From Prauserella_A oleivorans (lineage in GTDB: Bacteria; Actinomycetota; Actinomycetes; Mycobacteriales; Pseudonocardiaceae), in assembly GCF_042685745.1 (NCBI RefSeq), contig NZ_JBHUNT010000001.1:3472001-3536000 (forward strand): a DNA stretch of 64,000 nt. The letters are read 5' to 3'. How positions within the stretch are numbered: the first letter of the stretch is position 1; every line of letters begins with the position of its first letter. Shown piece by piece: positions 1-11,196 of this stretch. The notes below the pieces were generated by a model. That model did not search any database. It saw nothing but the letters and a program-made list of their open reading frames with translations, and was not told the DNA's origin. The position numbers and the translations under genes were made by a program.

Positions 1-155
1 ATGTCGGGTGGCTGGTCGCGAAGGGCGTGCCCTGGTTGTGGCGGCGCGGGCGGGACCTCGTGCCCTACGCCGCCGGCATCCTCGTGCGCAGCGCCCTGGG
101 CAGGCAGCGCGAGGCCCCCGCACCCGATCCGGCCCCGGAGGTCGCCACCGCGTGA
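1..155 (+). CDS. C-terminal end of an unknown protein (partial)
   Basis: The frame read from base 3 is open from the window edge to a TGA at 153-155 and gives about 50 residues. They start with a hydrophobic/tryptophan-rich stretch followed by a basic and Pro/Ala-rich tail ending in VATA. Codon third positions are strongly G/C in this frame, as in neighbouring genes. It precedes rarA closely: an in-frame GTG of the rarA frame (152) would overlap this stop by GTGA. The family cannot be named from so short a piece. A membrane-associated hypothetical protein is possible from the hydrophobic stretch, but that is inference. Confidence 0.6.
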   Translation, partial: VGWLVAKGVPWLWRRGRDLVPYAAGILVRSALGRQREAPAPDPAPEVATA

Positions 156-190
156 CCGACGGAGGGGCAGCCGGTGTCGGCCGTCGCCGC

Positions 191-196
191 TACCGT
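191..196 (+). promoter_or_regulatory. -10 element of a probable leaderless rarA promoter
   Basis: TACCGT lies 6 nt before GTG 203 and no Shine-Dalgarno sequence is present. This TAnnnT-to-start spacing recurs at many genes of the window and fits transcription starting at the start codon. Confidence 0.45.
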
Positions 197-202
197 CGAG
201 GT

Positions 203-1585
203 GTGCACCACCAAGACGAACTGTTCACGGTGAACCCCGACGTGGCGCCACCGCCGGAACCGGCCGGGCCCACCACGCCACCGCCCGCACCCCCGGGGTC
301 GCCGCTCGCCGTGCGGATGCGCCCGCGCACCCTGGACGAGGTCGTCGGGCAGCAACACCTGCTGGGGGAGGGCGCTCCGCTGCGCCGGCTCGTCGAGGGC
401 GCCGCCCCCGCGTCGGTGCTGCTCTACGGTCCGCCGGGCACGGGCAAGACGACGCTGGCCAACCTCGTGTCCACGGCCACTGGACGCCGTTTCGTCGCGC
501 TGTCGGCACTGTCGGCCGGGGTGAAGGAGGTCCGCGGCGTCATCGAGGAGGCACGCCGCAGGCGCCGGTACAACGCCGAGAACACCGTGCTGTTCATCGA
601 CGAGGTGCACCGGTTCTCCAAGACCCAGCAGGACGCGCTGCTCGGCGCGGTCGAGGACCGTACCGTGCTGCTGGTCGCGGCCACCACCGAGAACCCGTCC
701 TTCTCGGTGGTCTCGCCGCTGCTGTCCCGGTCGCTGGTGTTGCAGCTACGGCCGCTCACCGACGACGACGTCCGCGAGCTCGTCACCCGTGCGCTCACCG
801 ACGAACGCGGCCTGGCCGGGACGTTCGAGCTCACCGACGAGGCCCTCGCACACCTGGTCCGGCTCGCGGCGGGCGACGCGCGGCGCGCGCTGACGGCCCT
901 GGAGGCCGCCGCCGACGCCGCCGCGGCCACCGAGCACCGCGTGATCGAGCTCGGCACCGTCGAATCGACCGTCGACAAGGCGGCGGTGCGCTACGACCGC
1001 GACGGCGACCAGCACTACGACGTCATCAGCGCGTTCATCAAGTCCATCCGCGGCTCCGACGTCGACGCCGCGCTGCACTACCTGGCGCGCATGATCGCGG
1101 CCGGCGAGGACCCACGATTCATCGCCCGCAGGCTCGTCGTGCACGCAAGCGAAGACATCGGTATGGCGGATCCCACGGCCCTGCAGACGGCGGTCGCGGC
1201 CGCCCACGCCGTGCAGTTCATCGGCATGCCCGAGGGCAGGCTCGCGCTCGCCCAGGCGACCGTGCATCTGGCCACCGCGCCGAAGTCCAACGCCGTCATC
1301 ACGGCCATCGATGCCGCGCTCGCCGACGTCCGCGCGGGCGGGGTCGGGACCGTGCCGCCGCACCTGCGGGACGGTCACTACGCCGGTGCGGCCACGCTCG
1401 GCAACGCCGTGGGCTACCGGTATCCGCACGACGTCGCCGAGGGCGTGCTGGCGCAGCAGTACCCGCCGGACGAGCTGGTCGGCAAGGACTACTACGAGCC
1501 CACCCAGCGAGGCGCCGAGCGCACGCTCGCCGAGCGGGTGCCGCGGCTGCGCCGGACCGTCCGTGGTCACCGCGACGGTCGCTGA
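203..1585 (+). CDS. rarA: Replication-associated recombination protein A (RarA/MgsA, AAA+ ATPase)
   Basis: This is a clamp-loader-like AAA+ ATPase of 460 residues (about 445 is usual) that acts at stalled replication forks. Walker A GPPGTGKT lies at about residues 76-83 and Walker B with FIDE at about 131-134. The C-terminal half has the tetramerisation region typical of the RarA/WRNIP1 family. GTG 203 is preferred as start because the conserved part begins directly after it and a TACCGT -10 lies 6 nt upstream. GTG 152, which overlaps the stop of the previous gene, is an alternative and would add 17 poorly conserved residues. In mycobacteria the homologue likewise lies just upstream of alaS, which supports the call. 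Confidence 0.93.
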   Translation: MHHQDELFTVNPDVAPPPEPAGPTTPPPAPPGSPLAVRMRPRTLDEVVGQQHLLGEGAPLRRLVEGAAPASVLLYGPPGTGKTTLANLVSTATGRRFVALSALSAGVKEVRGVIEEARRRRRYNAENTVLFIDEVHRFSKTQQDALLGAVEDRTVLLVAATTENPSFSVVSPLLSRSLVLQLRPLTDDDVRELVTRALTDERGLAGTFELTDEALAHLVRLAAGDARRALTALEAAADAAAATEHRVIELGTVESTVDKAAVRYDRDGDQHYDVISAFIKSIRGSDVDAALHYLARMIAAGEDPRFIARRLVVHASEDIGMADPTALQTAVAAAHAVQFIGMPEGRLALAQATVHLATAPKSNAVITAIDAALADVRAGGVGTVPPHLRDGHYAGAATLGNAVGYRYPHDVAEGVLAQQYPPDELVGKDYYEPTQRGAERTLAERVPRLRRTVRGHRDGR

Positions 1586-1661
1586 CCGCGGCGTGCGCAG
1601 GCTCGCGACACGCAGGGTCACCGAACGGCAGGGCTCTCCGGCCGGGCGTGGCGGCGCACGG

Positions 1662-1667
1662 TAGCCT
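1662..1667 (+). promoter_or_regulatory. Candidate -10 element for the DUF948 gene
   Basis: TAGCCT lies 41 nt before GTG 1709. A transcript starting near 1675 would carry the strong Shine-Dalgarno GAAGGAGGG at 1696-1704. No convincing -35 is seen. Confidence 0.3.
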
Positions 1668-1708
1668 CACCTGCAATCGACGTCGCCACCGATCCTGAAG
1701 GAGGGCAC

Positions 1709-2110
1709 GTGTCGGCAGGGCAGATCGCCGCGTTGATCGCCGCGGGCGCCTTCGTGCTGCTGGTGTTGTTCCTGGCGATCGCACTGATCAAGCTCGGCCG
1801 CACGCTGGACGAGGCCACGGTCGCCATCCGCAAGGCGCACGAGAACACCGATCCGTTGCTGCACGGGGCCAACGACACCATCACGCATGTCAACACGCAG
1901 CTGGAGCGTGTCGACGGCATCACGGCCAACGCGCAGGCCGTGTCGGGCAACGTCTCGGCGCTGTCGTCGGTGTTCACCGCGACTCTGGGTGGCCCGCTGG
2001 TCAAGACGGCCGCGCTGTCGTACGGGCTGACGAAGGCCGTGCGTGCCCGCCGCAAGGGCAAGGACAACGGCAAGCACTCGCTCCGCCGCGGGAGGAAGAA
2101 CAAGCGATGA
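1709..2110 (+). CDS. DUF948 family membrane-anchored protein
   Basis: The protein has 133 residues, with one N-terminal membrane segment (about residues 5-27), then a helical region rich in Asp/Asn/Thr repeats typical of DUF948, and a very basic tail (RRGRKNKR). The start GTG has a Shine-Dalgarno (GAAGGAGGG) 4-5 nt upstream. It overlaps the next gene by ATGA, so the two are probably translated together. The pair sits between rarA and alaS, as in other Actinobacteria. Function is unknown. The topology suggests a small inner-membrane protein with a cytoplasmic coiled-coil-like tail. Confidence 0.8.
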   Translation: MSAGQIAALIAAGAFVLLVLFLAIALIKLGRTLDEATVAIRKAHENTDPLLHGANDTITHVNTQLERVDGITANAQAVSGNVSALSSVFTATLGGPLVKTAALSYGLTKAVRARRKGKDNGKHSLRRGRKNKR

Positions 2111-2433
2111 AGCGGCTTTTCTGGCTGGGGATGGGCGTCGCCGCCGGAGTGGCGCTCTCGCGCAAGGCCACCGAAACCGCTCGTCAAGCCACTCCGGCGG
2201 GGTTAGCCTCGAACCTGGGTGACGCCGTGCGCGAGCTCGCAGGCGCCATCGGCGCGTTCGGCGCGGACGTCCGGGCGGGGATGAGCGAGCGGGAGCAGGA
2301 GCTGAACGACATCGTGGAGCAGCGTGCGGGTGTCCGGGCCAGGCCGGCCGCCGAGCGTGGTGCCGTGCCGCCCCGCGGGCGGCACGCGCTGTCCGAGCCG
2401 CGCGCGGGGCGAGCTCGCCGGGCGGAGGGCTGA
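2107..2433 (+). CDS. Small hypothetical protein (DUF6167-like)
   Basis: This 108-residue protein starts at the ATG that overlaps the preceding stop (ATGA). A short hydrophobic N-terminus (about residues 3-18, LFWLGMGVAAGVAL) is followed by an amphipathic helix and a disordered Arg/Pro/Ala-rich tail. It resembles the small proteins annotated as DUF6167 that sit next to DUF948 genes upstream of alaS. This family assignment comes from recall of gene order and is moderately sure. The function is unknown. Confidence 0.65.
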   Translation: MKRLFWLGMGVAAGVALSRKATETARQATPAGLASNLGDAVRELAGAIGAFGADVRAGMSEREQELNDIVEQRAGVRARPAAERGAVPPRGRHALSEPRAGRARRAEG

Positions 2434-2525
2434 GCGGCCAGCCGCGCCCTCCGCCGTCGCAGCCGTCCTGACCACCCGGCCGCGGGCCCGCCCCGGTGCT
2501 GTCGGCCACATCCCAAGGAAGACCA

Positions 2526-5182
<2,657 letters not shown>

Positions 5183-5186
<4 letters not shown>

Positions 5187-5677
5187 ACGACATCCGGCCG
5201 GACCGGCCCGGGGAGCACGATCCCGGCGCCGGTCGTCGGCTTGCCGTGGACGTGGGGTCGGTCCGGGTAGGCGTGGCGCTCAGCGATCCGGCACCTATCC
5301 TGGCGAGCCCGCTCGTTACCCTGTCGCGGGACGCCGAGGGGGACGGGGACATCGACGAGCTGGTCCGGCTCGTCGCCGAACACGAGGTTGTCGAGGTGAT
5401 TGTGGGACTGCCGAGGACGCTGGCCGACCGCCATGGCAAGGCCGCCGAGACCGCCGCCGCGTACGCGACGCGGCTCGCCGGGAGGATCGTGCCCGTCCCG
5501 GTCCGGCTCGCCGACGAGCGGCTGACCACGGTGTCCGCGAGCCGCATGCTCTCCCAGCGCGGCGTCAAGGGCCGCAAGCAACGTGCCGTGGTGGATCAGG
5601 CCGCGGCCGTGGAGATCCTCCAGGGCTGGCTCGACGCGCGCAGCGCGGCGATCGCGAGGGGAGCCGGCCCCGCATGA
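5183..5677 (+). CDS. ruvX: Putative pre-16S rRNA nuclease / Holliday junction resolvase (YqgF/RuvX)
   Basis: The 164-residue RNase H-fold protein of the YqgF family is thought to process the 5' end of 16S rRNA; it was also named RuvX from its resolvase fold. The first acidic active-site residue is in LAVDVGSVRVG (D23), followed by VGLPRTL and the DERLTT motif with its conserved acid. GTG 5183 overlaps the alaS stop by four bases, so expression is coupled to alaS. The order alaS-ruvX-mltG-aroE is the standard actinobacterial arrangement. Confidence 0.93.
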
Positions 5678-7257
5678 CGACGCCACACGACGGTCCCGGC
5701 CGTCCGGGCGGGCGCAGATTCCGTCCCGCCCACCGGCCTGCCCACGCCGAGCAACCGCATCGGTCACCTCAGACGGACCCGATGCCCCGGCAGGCGCCGC
5801 CGGAGCAGCCGCCCGCCCGCCCGCAGCCGCGCAGGCCCCGGCACGCCCCGGCCGACCCGGAACCCCATGGCCGGCGGCCCGGTGACCTGCGTGGTGGCCC
5901 GCCGCCGGAGCGCAGGCCGCGTCCGCCGGCCCGCAGACGCCGTTCGCCCAACGACGGCGTGCCGCCGGACGAGAATCCGACCGAGATCCTCGACCTCGGG
6001 TTCGACGACGAGGCGGACGAGTACGAGGACGACCACGAGTCCTACGAGGACTACGACGAGGACTACGACGAGGACCGCGCCGAACCCCAGTACTTCGACG
6101 GGGACGACGACGAGGAGCCGCCGCGCACCAGGCGCAGGCACGGCAAGCGGCTCTTCGGCTGGCTGGCCGCGCTGCTGGTGCTGGCGCTCCTGGCCGGGGG
6201 CGCCTACTACGGTGCCCGCGAACTCCTGGGCTTCGGCTACGAGGATTACCCCGGTCCGGGGGAGCGCGATGTCCTGCTCCACGTCGAGGACGGGGACTCC
6301 ACCGGCGCGATCGCGGCCAAGCTGCAGGAGCTGGACGTGGTGGCGAGTTCCGAGGCGTTCGTGGCCGCGAGTGAGGACGACCAGCGCGTGCTGAGCGTCC
6401 AGCCGGGCTACTACGTGCTGAAGACGAGGATGTCCGGCGCCGGCGCCGTCGGCAAGCTCGTCGAGCCGACGTCCCGCGTCGGGCAGATGCAACTGCGCGC
6501 GGGCACGCAGCTCGACGACGTCACCCAGCCCGACGGCTCGGTGACGCCCGGCGTGTTCGCGCAGCTGTCGGCCGCGTCGTGTGCCGACCTCAACGGCAAG
6601 AGCACCTGCGTGCCGGTCGAGGAGTTGCGTCGGGTCGCCGAAACCGCCGACCTGGCCGAGCTCGGCGTTCCGGAGTGGGCGATCGAGGGTGCCGAACGAG
6701 CCGAACCGCGGCGTCGCATCGAGGGCCTTGTGGCGCCCGGCGTGTACGACGTCCAGCCCGGCTGGGACGCCAAGCGGCTGCTGACCGAGGTGCTCACCAC
6801 GTCCGCCACCCGCATGCAGGCGGCCGGACTGCCGGACGCGGCGGGGAGCACGGGCTACACGCCGTACGAGATCCTGATCATCGCGTCGCTGGTGGAACGC
6901 GAGGCCGTGCAGCAGGACTTCGACAAGGTCGCGCGGGTCATCTACAACCGGCTGGAGGCCGGGCAGCGGCTGCAGTTCGACTCGACGGTGAACTACGTGC
7001 TCGACCGGCCGGAGGTACGGACCAACGACCACGACCGGCTCCGGGCCGGTCCGTACAACACCTACCAGAACACCGGTCTGCCGCCGACCCCGATCTCGGC
7101 ACCCAGCGCCGAGGCGATCACCGCGGCGGAGGAACCGGCCGACGGTGCATGGATGTACTTCGTCAAGTGCGAGACCAACGGGCTCTCGTGCTTCGCCGAC
7201 GACTACTCCGAGCACCAGCAGAACGTCGCCGACGCGCGGAGGCGCGGTGTCTTCTAG
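5674..7257 (+). CDS. mltG: Endolytic murein transglycosylase MltG (YceG family)
   Basis: MltG cleaves nascent peptidoglycan strands and is thought to end their elongation. The protein has 527 residues. About 155 N-terminal residues are disordered: Pro/Arg-rich, then a strongly acidic Asp/Glu/Tyr tract at about residues 110-150. One membrane segment follows at about 160-183, then the extracellular YceG domain. The catalytic glutamate is expected in ASLVEREAV (about E408), with the downstream RVIYNRL and LQFDSTVNY segments typical of the family. It overlaps ruvX by ATGA. The long cytoplasmic acidic tail is common in actinobacterial MltG and may be an interaction region (inference). Confidence 0.94.
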   Translation: MTTPHDGPGRPGGRRFRPAHRPAHAEQPHRSPQTDPMPRQAPPEQPPARPQPRRPRHAPADPEPHGRRPGDLRGGPPPERRPRPPARRRRSPNDGVPPDENPTEILDLGFDDEADEYEDDHESYEDYDEDYDEDRAEPQYFDGDDDEEPPRTRRRHGKRLFGWLAALLVLALLAGGAYYGARELLGFGYEDYPGPGERDVLLHVEDGDSTGAIAAKLQELDVVASSEAFVAASEDDQRVLSVQPGYYVLKTRMSGAGAVGKLVEPTSRVGQMQLRAGTQLDDVTQPDGSVTPGVFAQLSAASCADLNGKSTCVPVEELRRVAETADLAELGVPEWAIEGAERAEPRRRIEGLVAPGVYDVQPGWDAKRLLTEVLTTSATRMQAAGLPDAAGSTGYTPYEILIIASLVEREAVQQDFDKVARVIYNRLEAGQRLQFDSTVNYVLDRPEVRTNDHDRLRAGPYNTYQNTGLPPTPISAPSAEAITAAEEPADGAWMYFVKCETNGLSCFADDYSEHQQNVADARRRGVF

Positions 7258-8107
7258 TGCGCCGCGCCGGGCGGCGGTCCTCGGCCGCCCCGTGCAGCAC
7301 TCGCTGTCGCCGGTACTGCACGGCGCGGCCTATCGGGCGCTGGGGTTGCCGGACTGGACCTATGAGCGCATCGAGATGGACGCCGAGGGCCTGCCGGAGT
7401 TCGTCGGCGGGCTCGGCCCGGAGTGGGCCGGCCTGTCGGTGACCATGCCCGGCAAGCGTGCGGCACTGGCGGTCGCGGCGGAGGCCACGCCCAGGGCGAC
7501 GGCGGTCGGCGCGGCGAACACGCTCGTGCCGCTGCCGTCCGGCGGATGGCGCGCCGACTGCACCGACGTCGACGGCGTGACGGGTGCCCTGCGCACCGCG
7601 GGTGGCTACGCCGGGGACGGCGACCTCGCCGTGGTCCTCGGTGCGGGTGGGACGGCCGCGGCCGCCGTCGTCGCCTTCGCACAGCTCGGGCTGACGCGGG
7701 TGCGGCTCGTCGTGCGGGAACCGGCGCGCGCCCGGGAGACGGCTCAGGCGGCCCAGCGCGCCGGCCTCGCGGTCGAGGTGCTGCGGTGGTCCGACGTCGA
7801 CTTCCACGAGGTCACGGACGGTGTCGCCGTTCTCGTCACCACCGTGCCGCCGGACGCCGTCGCTCCGCACCTGCCCGCGCTGGCCGCGGTGCCGTGCGTG
7901 CTCGACGTGATCTATCACCCGTGGCCCACACCGCTGGCGAGCGCCGTCGCCGGGCGGGGCGGCCGGATCGCCACCGGACTGGACATGCTGTTGCACCAGG
8001 CGTTCGGCCAGGTGGAACAGTTCACGGGACGTCCGGCGCCACGCGAGGCGATGCGGGACGCGCTCGCGGACGCCACCGGCGGCGCCGTGCCACTCCCACT
8101 GGGCTGA
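7247..8107 (+). CDS. aroE: Shikimate 5-dehydrogenase
   Basis: AroE reduces 3-dehydroshikimate to shikimate with NADPH. The 286-residue protein has the substrate motif HSLSP near residues 18-22, catalytic K70 in TMPGK and D107 in TDVDG. Its nucleotide-binding loop is GAGGTAAA. The start GTG 7247 lies inside the last codons of mltG (11-bp overlap), giving VSSSAPRRAAVLG. No other in-frame start is better placed. Its partners aroC, aroK, aroB and aroQ lie 10 kb downstream on the same strand, separated by the accessory block. Confidence 0.95.
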   Translation: MSSSAPRRAAVLGRPVQHSLSPVLHGAAYRALGLPDWTYERIEMDAEGLPEFVGGLGPEWAGLSVTMPGKRAALAVAAEATPRATAVGAANTLVPLPSGGWRADCTDVDGVTGALRTAGGYAGDGDLAVVLGAGGTAAAAVVAFAQLGLTRVRLVVREPARARETAQAAQRAGLAVEVLRWSDVDFHEVTDGVAVLVTTVPPDAVAPHLPALAAVPCVLDVIYHPWPTPLASAVAGRGGRIATGLDMLLHQAFGQVEQFTGRPAPREAMRDALADATGGAVPLPLG

Positions 8108-8202
8108 ACCGCTCGTCGCCAACATCACGCTGCGGGCACGAGAATGCCGACCAGCGTTCACCTTTCACCCCTAAGGTGGGCGATGATCTGGGAGGTATGA
8201 CT

Positions 8203-9408
8203 GTGCGTCGATCACGTTGGGTGCCTGTTGCCGCCGCGGTCGTGCTGCTCGCGTCCGCCCTGCCTGCCGGAGCGGCGTCGGGAGGGAACGGCGGTCACGT
8301 CCGCGACGTCCGGTTCGCGACGTTCAACGCGTCGCTCAACCGGGCCGCCGAGGGCGAGCTGCTCGCCGACCTGTCCACTCCGGACGACCCGCAGGCGCGC
8401 GAGGTGGCCGAGGTCATCCAACGCAACCGGCCCGACGTGCTGCTGGTCAACGAGTTCGATTACGTGCCGGGCAACGCCGCGGCCGACGCCTTCCGCGACA
8501 ACTACCTCGAGATCGGCCAGCGCGGTGCCCGGCCGATCGAGTACCCGTACGCGTACACGGCTGCCGTCAACACCGGCGTGCCGACCGGGTTCGACCTCGA
8601 CCGCGACGGCCGCGTCGGCGGCGGCAACGACGCCCACGGCTTCGGCGAGTTCGCGGGGCAGTACGGGATGCTGGTGCTCTCGAAGTACCCGATCGACACC
8701 GAGCGGATCCGCACCTTCCGGCACTTCCTGTGGAAGGACATGCCGGGCGCCCTCCTGCCCGACGATCCGGCGACGCCCGAGCCCGCCGACTGGTACTCGC
8801 CGCACGCGCTCGACGTCCTGCGCCTGTCGTCGAAGTCGCACTGGGACGTGCCGGTGCGCATCGGCGGCCGGACGGTCCACTTCCTCACCGCGCACCCGAC
8901 CCCGCCCAGCTTCGACGGCCCCGAGGACCGCAACGGCACCCGCAACCACGACGAGATCCGGTTCTGGGCCGACTACGTGACGCCGGGCAAGGGCGGCTAC
9001 ATCTACGACGACGCCGGCACGCGGGGCGGGCTGCGGCCGGGGGAGCGGTTCGTCATCGCGGGCGACTACAACGCCGACCCCTACGACGGCGACAGCGTCG
9101 ACAGCGCGGCCACCCAGGTGCTCGAGGCGCCGCGGGTGCACGACCCGCGACCCGCCAGCCTGGGCGCCGTGGTGGCGTCGCGCGAGCAGGGCGGCGCCAA
9201 CGACGCCCACCAGGGCGACCCGCGCTTCGACACCGCCGACTTCTCCGACGGCGCGCCCGGCAACCTCCGCGTCGACTACGTCCTGCCCTCCCGCGGTCTC
9301 GTCGTGCGCGGCAGCAGTGTGTTCTGGCCGGTGCCGGGGTCGGAGCAGGCCCGGCTCAACGACGCGTCCGACCACCACCTCGTCCGGGTCGATGTCCGCC
9401 TCGCCTAG
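8203..9408 (+). CDS. Secreted endonuclease/exonuclease/phosphatase family protein
   Basis: A 401-residue EEP-fold metal-dependent hydrolase, predicted to be exported. The N-terminus is a typical Sec signal (RRSRW, then hydrophobic VAAAVVLLASALPAGA with cleavage near AGAAS). Conserved catalytic features are the FATFNAS motif, an acidic E in LVNEFD, the GDYNADP motif and the final SDHHLV with the catalytic His. GTG 8203 is chosen because GGAGG at 8191-8195 then has a 7-nt spacing; the ATG at 8197 would be only one base from it. The substrate could be nucleic acid, phospholipid or a phosphoester and cannot be decided from sequence. It resembles actinobacterial phytase-like/nuclease-like EEP exoproteins. 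Confidence 0.85.
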   Translation: MRRSRWVPVAAAVVLLASALPAGAASGGNGGHVRDVRFATFNASLNRAAEGELLADLSTPDDPQAREVAEVIQRNRPDVLLVNEFDYVPGNAAADAFRDNYLEIGQRGARPIEYPYAYTAAVNTGVPTGFDLDRDGRVGGGNDAHGFGEFAGQYGMLVLSKYPIDTERIRTFRHFLWKDMPGALLPDDPATPEPADWYSPHALDVLRLSSKSHWDVPVRIGGRTVHFLTAHPTPPSFDGPEDRNGTRNHDEIRFWADYVTPGKGGYIYDDAGTRGGLRPGERFVIAGDYNADPYDGDSVDSAATQVLEAPRVHDPRPASLGAVVASREQGGANDAHQGDPRFDTADFSDGAPGNLRVDYVLPSRGLVVRGSSVFWPVPGSEQARLNDASDHHLVRVDVRLA

Positions 9409-9411
9409 CGT
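9406..9411 (+). promoter_or_regulatory. -10 element of a probable leaderless promoter
   Basis: TAGCGT lies 6 nt before ATG 9418. It partly covers the stop codon of the preceding gene (TAG 9406-9408). Confidence 0.45.
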
Positions 9412-9417
9412 TGTGGC

Positions 9418-10365
9418 ATGAAGATCGCCGTACTTGACGACTATCAGGACATCGCACGGGAACTCGCCGACTGGGACTCGCTGAACGCCGAGGTCGAGGT
9501 GTTCACCGAGCACATCGCCGACCAGGACGAGCTGGTCCGCCGGCTCGCGGACTGCGAGGTGGTGGTGGCGATGCGCGAACGCACGCCGCTGCCCGCCGAG
9601 GTACTGGAACGGTTGCCGGAGCTCAAGCTCGTGGTGAGCCTCGGGGGCGACCGGAACCCGTCCATCGACGTCAAAGCCGCCACCGAGCGCGGCATCGTCG
9701 TCTCGCACACCGGCTACCTGCCGCACCCCACGGCCGAGCACACCTGGGCGCTGATTCTCGCCGCTATGCGCAACCTGCCGACCGAGGAAGCGTCCATGCG
9801 CGACGGTGGCTGGCAGCGCACGGTCGGCCGGAGCCTGCACGGCGCCACGCTCGGGATCATCGGCCTCGGCAGGCTGGGCTCCCGCGTCGCCCGCGTCGGG
9901 CAGGCCTTCGGCATGCGCACCATCGCGTGGAGCCAGAACCTCACGCAGGAGAAGGCGGCCGAGCACGACGTGACGGCGGTGTCGAAGGAGGAACTCCTGC
10001 GCGAGTCCGACATCGTCACGATCCACCTCGTGCTCAGCAGGCGTACTCGCGGTCTCCTCGGTGCCGCGGAGCTGGCCGCGATGAAACCGACCGCGTGGCT
10101 GGTGAACACCTCCCGCGGCCCGATCGTCGAGGAGCAGGCACTCGTGGAGGCTCTGCGGGAACGGCGCATCGGCGGAGCCGCGATCGACGTGTACGCCACG
10201 GAGCCGTTGCCCGCCGACCACCCGCTGCGGTCGCTGCCGAACACGATCCTGACGCCGCACATCGGCTACGTCGTGCGTGATCTCTACGAGGTGTTCTACC
10301 GCGGCGCCGTCGAGGACATCGCCGCCTACCAGGCGGGCGAGCCCATCCGGGTCATGACCGGCTGA
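9418..10365 (+). CDS. D-2-hydroxyacid dehydrogenase family protein
   Basis: The 315-residue NAD(P)-dependent oxidoreductase belongs to the D-isomer-specific 2-hydroxyacid dehydrogenase family. The Rossmann motif GLGRLG lies at about residues 149-154. The catalytic Arg is in NTSRGP, the Glu in YATEPLP and the His in TPHIGY, so the triad is complete. The substrate (phosphoglycerate, glyoxylate, other 2-keto acids) cannot be assigned. The lack of an ACT domain argues against SerA. It starts at an ATG with a -10 element 6 nt upstream and no Shine-Dalgarno. Its 3' end overlaps that of the convergent serine hydrolase by 14 bp. Confidence 0.9.
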   Translation: MKIAVLDDYQDIARELADWDSLNAEVEVFTEHIADQDELVRRLADCEVVVAMRERTPLPAEVLERLPELKLVVSLGGDRNPSIDVKAATERGIVVSHTGYLPHPTAEHTWALILAAMRNLPTEEASMRDGGWQRTVGRSLHGATLGIIGLGRLGSRVARVGQAFGMRTIAWSQNLTQEKAAEHDVTAVSKEELLRESDIVTIHLVLSRRTRGLLGAAELAAMKPTAWLVNTSRGPIVEEQALVEALRERRIGGAAIDVYATEPLPADHPLRSLPNTILTPHIGYVVRDLYEVFYRGAVEDIAAYQAGEPIRVMTG

Positions 10366-11170
10366 GGTCGGCGAGCACGGCGTCGGTGAAGGCGGGCCAC
10401 GCCTCGGCGGCCCACGGTCCAAAGGCCCGGTCGGTGAGCGCGATGCACGCCGCACCGGCGTCGGGGTCGACCCACAGGAACGTGCCGGACTGTCCGAAGT
10501 GGCCGAACGTCCGCGGGGAGCTGTTCGATCCGGTCCAGTGTGGACTCTTGTGGTCGCGGATCTCGAACCCCAGTCCCCAGTCGTTGGGCTTCTGGTGGCC
10601 GAACCCGGGCAGCACCCCGTTCAGCCCGGGGAAGGCCACCGTCGTGGCGGTGGCGACCGTCGACGGCGCGAGCAGTTTCGGCTGCTGCAGCTCCGCGGCG
10701 AACGCCACGAGGTCGTCCACGGTGGACTCGGCGTCCGCGCCCGGTGAGCCGTTGAGCCGGGTGGCCGCCATGCCGAGCGGCTGGAACAGTGCCTCGGCCT
10801 GGTAGTCGGCGAACGGGATGCCCGAGTGCTCGGCGAGCGCGTCGGCGAGTTGCTCGAACCCGGCGCTGGAGTACATCCGGCGCTGCCCGGGCGGGGCGTA
10901 GACCTTGTGCTCGTTGAAGCCGAGGCCGGCGGTGTGCGCGAGCAGGTGCCGGATGGTCGCGCCCTCGGGACCGGCGGGCGTGTCGAGCTCGACGACGCCC
11001 TCCTCGATCGCGATGAGCGCCGTGTAGGCGGTGAGCAGCTTGGTGACCGACGCGAGCGGGAACACCCGCCGCGTGTCCCCATGACTGCCGAGGAGGGTGC
11101 CGTCGGCGCCGACCACCGCCGTCGCGGCGTGGGGCACGGGCCACTGCTCGATCATCCGCAGGCTGTCCAT
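10352..11170 (-). CDS. Serine hydrolase, class C beta-lactamase / DD-peptidase family
   Basis: A 272-residue protein of the beta-lactamase superfamily (Pfam Beta-lactamase type). The SxxK motif is SVTK with nucleophile S41 and K44. The second motif is YSS at 100-102 (YxN is more usual, so Asn is replaced by Ser). The third motif is the GHFGQSG segment in place of KTG, as in class C-like esterases. No signal peptide is visible, so it is probably cytoplasmic and more likely an esterase or peptidase than a resistance enzyme. It is transcribed against the D-2-hydroxyacid dehydrogenase. Confidence 0.87.
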   Translation of the reverse strand: MDSLRMIEQWPVPHAATAVVGADGTLLGSHGDTRRVFPLASVTKLLTAYTALIAIEEGVVELDTPAGPEGATIRHLLAHTAGLGFNEHKVYAPPGQRRMYSSAGFEQLADALAEHSGIPFADYQAEALFQPLGMAATRLNGSPGADAESTVDDLVAFAAELQQPKLLAPSTVATATTVAFPGLNGVLPGFGHQKPNDWGLGFEIRDHKSPHWTGSNSSPRTFGHFGQSGTFLWVDPDAGAACIALTDRAFGPWAAEAWPAFTDAVLADLSRS

Positions 11171-11176
11171 GGGCCC

Positions 11177-11182
11177 ACCCTA
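11177..11182 (-). promoter_or_regulatory. -10 element of a probable leaderless promoter (minus strand)
   Basis: On the minus strand TAGGGT is followed by 6 nt and the ATG at 11170. The serine hydrolase therefore probably has its own promoter, separate from the hydrolase gene behind it. Confidence 0.45.
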
Positions 11183-11196
11183 AGCAGCGGGTGCGG

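Noticed and set aside
10352..11170. Beta-lactam resistance gene
   Set aside because: The protein has the SxxK fold motif but no signal peptide and a changed second motif, so an esterase or peptidase role is likelier.
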